From the NCBI GenBank assembly GCA_015662865.1, contig DQTH01000302.1:1-54734 (forward strand): a stretch of DNA of 54,734 nt, given 5' to 3'. Shown piece after piece: positions 17,015 to 25,103 of this stretch. This DNA comes from Desulfocapsa sulfexigens. GTDB taxonomy: Bacteria > Desulfobacterota > Desulfobulbia > Desulfobulbales > Desulfocapsaceae. The notes under the pieces were generated by a model. The model ran no database searches, had not been told where the DNA came from, and saw nothing but the letters and a program-made list of their open reading frames with translations. Position 1 is the first letter of the stretch. Every line of letters begins with the position of its first letter. A program made the position numbers and the translations under genes.

Positions 17015-18939
17015 TTATGGGCTCCTTCTTCCAGATGACAAGACTTCAGGATAAATTTGAAAACTGCGCCCTGCTCCGCATGGTTCTCTGCAGTAATCCG
17101 GCCGCCAAAATCCTTAATAATTGAACGGGAAAGAGACAAACCAAGCCCAAGTCCTTTCCCCTGCTGCTTCCGGGTAAAGAAAGGTTCAAAAATATTTTCA
17201 ATATGCTCCTCAGCAATACCTGGCCCGGAGTCGCGCACAATGAGTTTCACCTCATCTCCATGTTTCTCCGAAGAGATAAAAATCAATTTTTCCGGCTGAT
17301 TAGTAACAGCATCGAGAGCGTTTGAAAAGATATTCATGAGTACCTGCTCCAGACGAACCTGATCAGCCAGGACATATGTCTCCTTTGCCACAGTGCAGTG
17401 ACAGACGGTACCTGTTTTTCTCATTTCCATGGACAACAGGACCATTACATTACCTACTGCCATTTCCAGGTCAACCGGTTCGAGTGTAGCACGGGATTTA
17501 CGTGCAAAGGATTTAAGATGGCTGGTTATCCGTGACATTTTAATGACAAGATCAGCAATATCATTCAGATTCATCCGAACCTGTTCCTGTCGCTGTTCAT
17601 CAAGGAGGATCAGGGAATTTTCTGCAAACATTCGGATGGCAGCCAGAGGCTGGCTTATTTCATGGGTAATACTCGTGGCCATCTGGCCAATTGCTGCAAG
17701 TTTTCCGGCCTGGATCAATTCTTCCTGGGCAGCTCGTAATTCATTTTCTGTTCGGCTTCGTTCTGTCACCTCCCGGGTAAGATGAATATTAGTCAGGGTC
17801 AGTTCGCGGGTTCGCTCATGCACACGCTGTTCCAACTGTTCATTCATCTCCTGCAGGGCCCTACGTGAATGCGCTTCAAACTCATTCTGTTTCAGGCGAG
17901 CACGTCTCTTGTTATAAAAAAGTACAGCACTCAGGAACAATATGACCAGTAGAAAGGCAACGAGAAGCACTATATTTCGCACCTGCCCGTCTACATGAGA
18001 GATATCTGACAGAACATGAACAGTCCAGCCCGCATCAGGCATATTATGTGAATGAATAAGATATCTGCGGTCAGTCCGTGAAGATGTTTTGCCATCCACG
18101 AGAGGTGCGGCATCTGTTTTCAGACTTATAAAGTGCAAACCATTTTTATCAGATGACAGCTGACCTGTTCCAATGGAATCCGGATAAATATCACCATAAC
18201 GCATACTATTACGAAGAGTCTGCACAGCTTCTGTAGTCAAAGGAACCAAGGCACGGAACTGCCAGGGCCTGTAACTGGAAATAAAAATCACTCCATGGGG
18301 ATCGGTGACAACCACCTTTTCAGATCCCTTGGCCCAATTCTCTTCCAGCCGCTGCAGGTGCACTTTAACCGTTAACACTCCGATGATTTCCGGACCATTG
18401 AACATGGGGGCAGAAAAATAATAGCCCCGTACATGGGATGTGTTGCCAAGGGCAAAATAGCGTCCGGGATTACCTTGAATTGCCTGTTGAAAATAGGGCC
18501 GGAAACTCAAATCCTCTCCAATGAAAGAAACCTTTTCATTCCAGTTGCTGGTTGCAAGAGCATGCCCTGTTTTGTCCAGAATATAAATCGCCGAGGTTTC
18601 GGCAAGCGTATTAACTCGCTCCAGTTCCCGGTTGACGCTATCCAGTTTTTTCGTATCATGGAGCTCAACAAGAAGCTGCAGAAACAGCGGGTTTTTAGAC
18701 AGGATATAAGGTAACGCCTCAAACTTATCCAGCTCTATCTGCAAGTCTCCAGTGTAGACGTTCAAGGAGTCGCCGGCCTTGGTATTGATATGATCAAGTT
18801 CACTGCTTCTTGTCCAGTGTCCGGTCTGTACAAGAATCACACCAAATAAAAATAAAAGAACTATAGCGGCCAGCCACAGGATCAGCTTTCTGTTGGGTTG
18901 AGCAGCCTTCATATGATGATTTTGCCTGATCTCATTCAT
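17011..18939 (-). CDS. DctB-like sensor histidine kinase
   Basis: Two TM, periplasmic sensor, GQMATSITHEISQPLAAIRMFAENS H-box, LMNIFSNALDAV N-box, DSGPGIAEEHIENIFEPFFTRKQQGKGLGLGLSLSRSI; 4-bp overlap with the response regulator. Confidence 0.92.
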   Translation of the reverse strand: MNEIRQNHHMKAAQPNRKLILWLAAIVLLFLFGVILVQTGHWTRSSELDHINTKAGDSLNVYTGDLQIELDKFEALPYILSKNPLFLQLLVELHDTKKLDSVNRELERVNTLAETSAIYILDKTGHALATSNWNEKVSFIGEDLSFRPYFQQAIQGNPGRYFALGNTSHVRGYYFSAPMFNGPEIIGVLTVKVHLQRLEENWAKGSEKVVVTDPHGVIFISSYRPWQFRALVPLTTEAVQTLRNSMRYGDIYPDSIGTGQLSSDKNGLHFISLKTDAAPLVDGKTSSRTDRRYLIHSHNMPDAGWTVHVLSDISHVDGQVRNIVLLVAFLLVILFLSAVLFYNKRRARLKQNEFEAHSRRALQEMNEQLEQRVHERTRELTLTNIHLTREVTERSRTENELRAAQEELIQAGKLAAIGQMATSITHEISQPLAAIRMFAENSLILLDEQRQEQVRMNLNDIADLVIKMSRITSHLKSFARKSRATLEPVDLEMAVGNVMVLLSMEMRKTGTVCHCTVAKETYVLADQVRLEQVLMNIFSNALDAVTNQPEKLIFISSEKHGDEVKLIVRDSGPGIAEEHIENIFEPFFTRKQQGKGLGLGLSLSRSIIKDFGGRITAENHAEQGAVFKFILKSCHLEEGAHK

Positions 18940-19064
18940 TCAGAACACATTTTCCTTCTTATAATATCCCCTGCTGTCCGGGGTTATGACAGCCCTGCCA
19001 ATGGCAGAAGACACATAGACTGTTTCCGTGCTCCAGAAATCGGGCTAGCCTACTAAAACTTCTG

Positions 19065-19715
19065 TCAGGAATGAATTTCATGACTATCGCTGGTCCGTCG
19101 TATAACAATCAGTTTATCCCCTGTCTGCAACTCATATTGAGCATTTGGAATGAACCGGAAATTATTTTCGCTCTGCCCCCGAATGGCAATAATCTGCATC
19201 CCATACTTATTTGTCAGATCAAGCTCAAGCAGTGTTTTTCCAGCCCATTTCTCAACCACCAGTTCCTGAAATGACATTTCCGTATCAAAACTGGCATACT
19301 GTATAAAACCGGGGATCGCAACTTTTGAAGCAAGCTGAACTGCGGCCAGCTGTTCAGGAATAATTACCGTATCCACTCCCAGTTTATAAAGTAGACGCTG
19401 GTGATCAGGATTGACAGCCTTCACCCACACCTCTTTCACTCCAATCTCTTTCAAATACATGGCAATCATGGAAGAAGCGGCAATTGAATCACCGACACTG
19501 ACCAATACCGGAGACATCTCCTGAATAGCAAGCTGCTCCAGAGTCGCATATTTGCTGGCATCAGCACGATACACCTGGGCAAGGACATCTTTGGCCTGCT
19601 GGACCTTTGATGCATGGGTATCAATGCCCACTACAGACATCCCCAGTTCAGCAAGTGTCTGTGCAAAATAAAACCCGAATTTCCCAAGACCAATAACAGC
19701 TATTTCCTGTTTCAT
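19065..19715 (-). CDS. TrkA/KtrA family potassium uptake regulatory subunit
   Basis: IAVIGLGKFGFYFAQTLAELGMSVVGIDTHASKVQ Rossmann fold plus RCK_C. Confidence 0.92.
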   Translation of the reverse strand: MKQEIAVIGLGKFGFYFAQTLAELGMSVVGIDTHASKVQQAKDVLAQVYRADASKYATLEQLAIQEMSPVLVSVGDSIAASSMIAMYLKEIGVKEVWVKAVNPDHQRLLYKLGVDTVIIPEQLAAVQLASKVAIPGFIQYASFDTEMSFQELVVEKWAGKTLLELDLTNKYGMQIIAIRGQSENNFRFIPNAQYELQTGDKLIVIRRTSDSHEIHS

Positions 19716-19728
19716 TATTTTCTAGACC

Positions 19729-21093
19729 TCAGCCAATGAGTAGATTTCCTTCCGGACGATAGTAAACTTCTTCACTCTGCAATTCCTGCATGAGTGCAAG
19801 AAAAATTAAAGGACCAAGTCTCCCAACAAACATAAGTACAATAATGACGTACTTCCCGAGAAACGACAACGTTCCGGTTAAACCTGTGGAGAGTCCGGCC
19901 GTCCCCAGGGCTGATGTCACTTCAAAAGCAATTTCCACCACCAGACCTCTCGACTGGGAATGTAAAACATCCCCCCCTTCCGTCAGATGCAGCAGGAGAA
20001 CAGCACAGGCAAGTAATGTCAGTGAGAAAAGCGTGAGGACAAGAGCCTTGTTCACTGTAGTTCTGTTGACTGCAATGGCACCTATCACTGCTTGCTTTCG
20101 TCCCATTATCTGTGAACTATAGAAAGATGTCAGAACCCGTAGAGTCGTCACCTTAACCCCTCCGGCAGTGGAACCTGGTGCACCGCCAACCCACATGAGA
20201 AACATCATAATCATCAAAGAAACGTTGGTCATGCTGCCTATTTCCACTGTATTAAAACCTGCGGTTCTACAGGTTACAGACTGAAAAAGGCTCGTAACAA
20301 GTGCTGTTTTAAGGGGAACCTGCTCCTGATATCCAATGTTTTCCGTAAAAAACAAAACAATCCAGCCGCCAATGAGCAGAACCAGTGTTGTTGACAGGAC
20401 GACTTTCGCGTACCAGGCCAACTGTCGAAATCGATGTTTCCGATTCCAGCTCAAACGGTTGAAGACCCATTCCCCTGTTTCAGCTAAAACAGAAAAACCC
20501 AAACCTCCCAAAATAATAAGACCAATGAAAATCAAATTTACGGGAATATCACTTTGCCAGCGCATGAGGCTATCTGAGTATAAGGAAAAACCAGCATTAC
20601 AAAAGGCGGATATGGAGTGAAACAGAGCATGAAAAAAAGAAATGTTTTCAGGAACCACCATAAAAAGAAGCACTGCCCCGATCAGTTCAACTGAGAAAGT
20701 GAGGGCAACAATGCCTACCAGAAAACGACCAAGATTAAATTCTGCATCAAAAAGAAGGTTCTGCCCCACAGCAATGCGGTCAGTGAGCGAGACACGCTGC
20801 CGCATTAGATAAAACGCCAGTGATGTGAGTGTCATGATTCCAAGCCCGCCAATCTGGATCAGGATCATAATCACACACTGCCCAAAAGGAGTAAAAAAAG
20901 ATCCTGTATCAACCACAACCAATCCGGTTACACAGGTTGCCGATGTGGCGGTAAACAGGGCGTCAGTCCAGGAAAAACTGCTACTTCCATGACTGACACC
21001 AAGATGGAGCAGGCAGGCTCCAAGGAGAATAGTTATGCCGAAAAAAAGAACTGGAAGAAGAAGGGGGTGAGGAAAAAAATGACGTCTGTTCAT
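19729..21093 (-). CDS. TrkH/KtrB family potassium transporter
   Basis: DALFTATSATCVTGLVVVDTGSFFTPFGQCVIMILIQIGGLGIMT, SVTCRTAGFNTVEIGSM, LGTAGLSTGLT. Confidence 0.93.
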   Translation of the reverse strand: MNRRHFFPHPLLLPVLFFGITILLGACLLHLGVSHGSSSFSWTDALFTATSATCVTGLVVVDTGSFFTPFGQCVIMILIQIGGLGIMTLTSLAFYLMRQRVSLTDRIAVGQNLLFDAEFNLGRFLVGIVALTFSVELIGAVLLFMVVPENISFFHALFHSISAFCNAGFSLYSDSLMRWQSDIPVNLIFIGLIILGGLGFSVLAETGEWVFNRLSWNRKHRFRQLAWYAKVVLSTTLVLLIGGWIVLFFTENIGYQEQVPLKTALVTSLFQSVTCRTAGFNTVEIGSMTNVSLMIMMFLMWVGGAPGSTAGGVKVTTLRVLTSFYSSQIMGRKQAVIGAIAVNRTTVNKALVLTLFSLTLLACAVLLLHLTEGGDVLHSQSRGLVVEIAFEVTSALGTAGLSTGLTGTLSFLGKYVIIVLMFVGRLGPLIFLALMQELQSEEVYYRPEGNLLIG

Positions 21094-21340
21094 GACGTTA
21101 TCAAGTTGAAATGGACTTTATATTTCGCATTTTTCAGTGAAAAGCATCAATTGTTTTCCTTTGGGATAGAGACATTTGTTTTTTCATTGCTTCCTCAAAC
21201 ACCAATTCTGAGCATAACTTTCTTACATGAAAATCGTGTCGTGAGTTCCTCTTATCACAATCTTGTCAGTATCCCCCTGGACTGATCAAGAGCTACCTGT
21301 CAGGGCAAAAGAATAGACTCATAATGAAAAAAACAAAAAA

Positions 21341-22141
21341 CTATTTCCAGGTTACTTTTAACGCATCCCGCTGTGGGATATGCCTGTATCTGAATTTTGG
21401 ATAGCCCAGCATAAGGGCTGTATATACTTTGTGGTTCTCAGGCAGATTCAAGGTTTCAAGAATTGGCTGATACTGATGATGAATTGCCTGGACAAGAAAC
21501 CCGGCCCAGCAGCTCCCAATGCCGTGAGAAAATGCAGCAAGATCCAGATAAGCAGTGGCAAGTGTGCAATCTTCAAGGGGATGCTCGCTTGAATCCGGAT
21601 CCGCATGACTTATGGCCAGATGAGGGGCGCTCCGCAGAACTTTGTCAATACCCTGATCCCAGGCACGAATCAGCCCCGGAAATACTTTCAGTCCGGTCAT
21701 CCAGTCAACCACCATACCGGCAAGGCGTTTAACTTCCTCCGAGTTTTCTACCATCAGCCAATGGACAGGCTGAGCGTTATGGGCACTGGGAGCGTATCGG
21801 CTGATAGCTAAAATTTTCTCCAGAGTGGCATGGTCAGCAACCTTTTTTTTGTATGTTCTGATGGACCGCCTGCTTGTGAGAAAATGCTCGATGGTATCAG
21901 GCCCGGGAAACAGATTTCGATCCACGGATGGACTTTCAGAAAGAGGCGATATGGTGATATCCAGAGCATCTGTACTGCAAACAGCCATACAGTGTCCACA
22001 TCTGATACACTTTTTCACCGCAGCTCTCCTTAACTGCGGCAAACCCTCTTTATCCTCATTGATGAGGTCAAAGGGACATTCTGATATACAGGCATAACAC
22101 TTTATACATGTTTCCTGATCGACACTGATGCTGATTTCCAT
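21341..22141 (-). CDS. Nitroreductase family protein with N-terminal 2x[4Fe-4S] ferredoxin domain
   Basis: CIKCYACISECPFDLI, CIRCGHCMAVCSTDAL, RRSIRTYKKKVADHATLEKILAISRYAPSAHNAQPVHW. Confidence 0.9.
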   Translation of the reverse strand: MEISISVDQETCIKCYACISECPFDLINEDKEGLPQLRRAAVKKCIRCGHCMAVCSTDALDITISPLSESPSVDRNLFPGPDTIEHFLTSRRSIRTYKKKVADHATLEKILAISRYAPSAHNAQPVHWLMVENSEEVKRLAGMVVDWMTGLKVFPGLIRAWDQGIDKVLRSAPHLAISHADPDSSEHPLEDCTLATAYLDLAAFSHGIGSCWAGFLVQAIHHQYQPILETLNLPENHKVYTALMLGYPKFRYRHIPQRDALKVTWK

Positions 22142-22297
22142 AAAAACTCCAAATTATTCTGCAAAACGGATTGGGCATGATGCTTCATTTTATATTATAA
22201 TCGGGGCATTCTGTAAAGGGAGTATGCTTGCCAGGAGGCAAATACAACTCCGCCCGACATAACTATATTTTACCAAGCAATATCAACATATTACAAT

Positions 22298-23112
22298 ATG
22301 AACCAGCCAGAACTTCACGTCACAACAATCACTTCTCCGAAAAGCAGTTTATCAAACCTTCTCACTGCAGCATCTCTTCCGGATATCATCCCCAAAACTC
22401 AGACGATATTGCTAAAGCCCAATCTGGTTGAGGCATTAAAACCACCTGTTACAACCCCGACACAACTCATTTCCCTTGTGGTTGAGTATTTGCAAAAAAA
22501 CATCCCGAAAGTTCAATCATTATTGGAGAAGGCACAGGTTCTTTGAAATATGACACTTTCCACCCGTTTCAAATGCTTGGATATACAAAACTGGCATCAG
22601 AAAAAAATATCTCCCTGATTGATCTCAACACTGAAAAGCTGGCGACAAAAGAAAATCCAGCCTGTAAAAGATTACCAGTCATGTATCTTCCAGCTATGCT
22701 TGATGATGTTTTTCTGCTGTCAGTACCTGTTCTCAAGGCTCATACTCTGGCAAGGGTTACACTGACCATGAAAAATATGATGGGTTGTGTTCCTCCATCA
22801 CACTTTCGAGGAAAGGGTTGTTGGGCAAAATCCGCATTCCACAAACAGCTCCATGAGGCAATTTTCGACCTTAACCGTTATCGCAGTCCGGATTTCACAT
22901 TGCTTGATGCATCCATCGGTATGTCACAGGCTCATCTCTGGGGAGCACATTGTAATCCACCGATCAATATGCTGGCAGCGTCTACAGACCCGGTGGCCAT
23001 TGATGCTTTTGGCGCCTCATTGCTGAACAAAAAATGGGAAGATATCGGCCATATCCGCATGGCCGATAAAATTCTCGGATCAGCCACTGTCACTGCAACC
23101 CGCATTCCATAA
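22298..23112 (+). pseudogene. DUF362 family protein, reading frame split near 22494-22501 (frameshift or programmed -1 frameshift)
   Basis: ORF 22298-22546 continues in the -1 frame as KHPESSIIIGEGTGSLKYD... to 23112; slippery A AAA AAC at 22495-22501. Confidence 0.7.
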
Positions 23113-23117
23113 AAAAA

Positions 23118-23143
23118 GGCCCAGGAACAGATGTTCCGGGGCC
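23118..23143. terminator. Bidirectional rho-independent terminator
   Basis: GGCCC-A-GGAACA-ga-TGTTCC-G-GGGCC flanked by A7 on the 5' side. Confidence 0.8.
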
Positions 23144-23153
23144 AGATAAAAAA

Positions 23154-23279
23154 TTATTTTTTACCCTTTTTCTTTTTTTTCTTCTTCTTGTTTTTCTTCT
23201 TTGAAGATTCAAATAAAGGGCAGCTTTTGCAGCATTTCCCCTTTTTTTCTATTTTTTTACAGCACTTTGTTTTTGCCAT
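23154..23279 (-). CDS. 41-aa Cys/Lys-rich small protein
   Basis: MAKTKCCKKIEKKGKCCKSCPLFESSKKKNKKKKKKKKGKK; GGAG SD (ccccGGAGgccgaaaATG); lies between the FKBP stop and the terminator; absent from the ORF track because of length. Confidence 0.65.
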   Translation of the reverse strand: MAKTKCCKKIEKKGKCCKSCPLFESSKKKNKKKKKKKKGKK

Positions 23280-23319
23280 TTTCGGCCTCCGGGGAAATAA
23301 AAATCATGATGAAAGCCGA

Positions 23320-24036
23320 TTATTTCTTTTCCTTTTTCTCAATGGAAATCAGGTCGACGTCAAAGACAAGCACAGAATTAGGCTCAATCATCGGCGGAGC
23401 ACCCTGCTGTCCGTAAGCAAGCTCTGAGGGGATAACAACCCGATAGCTTGCACCTTCTTTCATGAGCTGCAGAACTTCAGTCCAGCCGGGGATGACTTGT
23501 GTCACACCAAAGATTGCAGGCTCACCCCGCTTGTTGGAATCATCAAAGACTGTCCCATCAATTTTTGCGCCCTTATAGTGAACTTTAACAGTATCTTCAA
23601 CTTTGGGCTGAGCACCTTTGCCTTCTTTAATCACTTCATACTGCAGGCCACTCTCAGTGACTATCACGCCTTTCTTTGTTTTATTTTTGGCAAGATATTC
23701 ATCTCCTGCTTTCTTATTTTTTTCCTGCATAGCCTTCAGCTGAGCTTCCTGTTTTACCTTCATCTTCTGGGCAAACTCTTTCTGAACCTTCTGCATCTCT
23801 TCCATGGTCAGAAGTGATTTACTTCCATCAAAACCATTCTGGAGCCCAAGCAGCACACGATCATAGTCCAGTTCTTCCCTGACACCATTCAAATAACTTC
23901 CCATATTGATCCCGATGCTGTAACTGAGTTTATCTTTAAAACTCTTCAGTTCGAGTGCTTTTCCCGGCTCTGTCGCGTGAACAAGTCCTGGAACAGCAAG
24001 GCATGCAACAAGGGCTATTCCTGCAATTCGTCTCAT
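23320..24036 (-). CDS. FKBP-type peptidyl-prolyl cis-trans isomerase (Mip/FkpA-like)
   Basis: Signal peptide, N-terminal dimerisation helix, VHYKGAKIDGTVFDDSNKRGEPAIFGVTQVIPGWTEVLQLMKEGASYRVVIPSELAYGQQG. Confidence 0.95.
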   Translation of the reverse strand: MRRIAGIALVACLAVPGLVHATEPGKALELKSFKDKLSYSIGINMGSYLNGVREELDYDRVLLGLQNGFDGSKSLLTMEEMQKVQKEFAQKMKVKQEAQLKAMQEKNKKAGDEYLAKNKTKKGVIVTESGLQYEVIKEGKGAQPKVEDTVKVHYKGAKIDGTVFDDSNKRGEPAIFGVTQVIPGWTEVLQLMKEGASYRVVIPSELAYGQQGAPPMIEPNSVLVFDVDLISIEKKEKK

Positions 24037-24055
24037 TTAAAAACTCCTTTTAATT

Positions 24056-24243
24056 AATAATAAACTCGTAAAAAGCTACAATCTAAGATGGATTTGTAAA
24101 AAACTTCATATTCGAGGTGCGCCTATACCCTTTGGTGAAAAAAAAACAAATTATTTCATCGCATTAGAGCACGCTGAAATGATTTGTTTTTTTTTGCAGC
24201 AACGAAGAAGATGGAGAGTTTTTACGAATCCATCATTAATAAT
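24056..24243. repeat. MITE-like/structured dispersed repeat, copy 1
   Basis: AATAATAAACTCGTAAAAAGC...GGAGAGTTTTTACGAATCCATCATTAATAAT; long stem GATGGATTTGTAAAAAACT/AGTTTTTACGAATCCATC and inner stem AACAAATTATTTCA/TGAAATGATTTGTT. Confidence 0.75.
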
Positions 24244-24323
24244 AAAACAGCCTTTGGCCGTTCATTCAATAACAGGTAAGCACTCTTAAGTATCCTGCAA
24301 GGCAACACCGTTATGGCTCGACA

Positions 24324-24785
24324 TCAAAACAGGACCACCAGAGTAATACCTTTATTTGCGTTATTCAGGTGAGGATGGCGTGAAAGCTCAGGAAAACGGT
24401 GCAGCAAATGTTTCACAGCACCGGAACGACGATTGAAATTTTCTCCGAAAAACACATCACTGATTTCACCTTTACTGCGGAGATAATCCAAAGTTTTCCT
24501 GCATTCCTGCCGGATGGTTCCACCCTTTCCTGAAGAGCCATATCCGTGAATGAGAGTCAGTACGCGAATATGCTCATGTCTGGCTGCAGCTATTGCCTGT
24601 TGGAGCCTGTGCAGAGCCTGTTCAACCGTTGGCAGCCCTTGTTCAAGGTTCACTGTTTTCTGGTAAAACTTTTTGGAGAAAGACAATGACTGACCCTGCT
24701 GTCCATTTTCCTGGTCACTTCCGCAATGGGGACAACGGGACAGGGCAACATCGATTTCATTGCCGCAGATCTGGCAAGAATGCAT
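24324..24785 (-). CDS. Smr-domain protein with N-terminal zinc ribbon
   Basis: CQICGNEIDVALSRCPHCGSD; VLTLIHGYGSSGKGGTIRQECRKTLDYL. Confidence 0.85.
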   Translation of the reverse strand: MHSCQICGNEIDVALSRCPHCGSDQENGQQGQSLSFSKKFYQKTVNLEQGLPTVEQALHRLQQAIAAARHEHIRVLTLIHGYGSSGKGGTIRQECRKTLDYLRSKGEISDVFFGENFNRRSGAVKHLLHRFPELSRHPHLNNANKGITLVVLF

Positions 24786-24801
24786 ATATTTACGTGATTA
24801 T

Positions 24802-25077
24802 TTACAGGAGCAGGTTTGCAGCAGCATTTCTGGCTTCAACAATGGCCTTTTCAAGTTTCTTTGACTTGGGTCCTTTTATTTTTTTTATGAGCTTTTCAAG
24901 CGCATCGTGCATCTCCTGTCCACCAGCCTGAAGCTCTTCAAGCTGACTCACAGAAACCAGGGCAGCCATTGGCCGGCCTGCTCTCTCAATCACTTAGGAT
25001 TCGCCAAGAAGAGATGTCTTATCCAACAAACGACCAAAATTCTTTCTGGCATACATGGCAGTGATATTCTCTTTCAC
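24802..25077 (-). pseudogene. Phd/YefM-like antitoxin gene interrupted by an in-frame TAA
   Basis: VKENITAMYARKNFGRLLDKTSLLGES*VIERAGRPMAALVSVSQLEELQ; stop at 24994-24996, reading frame intact on both sides. Confidence 0.65.
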
Positions 25078-25103
25078 TCTCTCCTCCTGTATTTTCTATG
25101 GGA

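Noticed and set aside
23131-23427. Plus-strand ORFs rich in Phe/Leu (23131-23427, 23201-23416)
   Set aside because: They are antisense readings of the Lys-rich small protein and the FKBP C-terminus.
24251-24300. Possible extra copy of the hairpin-repeat loop (AACAGGTAAGCAC at 24270-24282)
   Set aside because: 13-nt identity with member A, but flanks do not align and no matching stem was found; could be chance.
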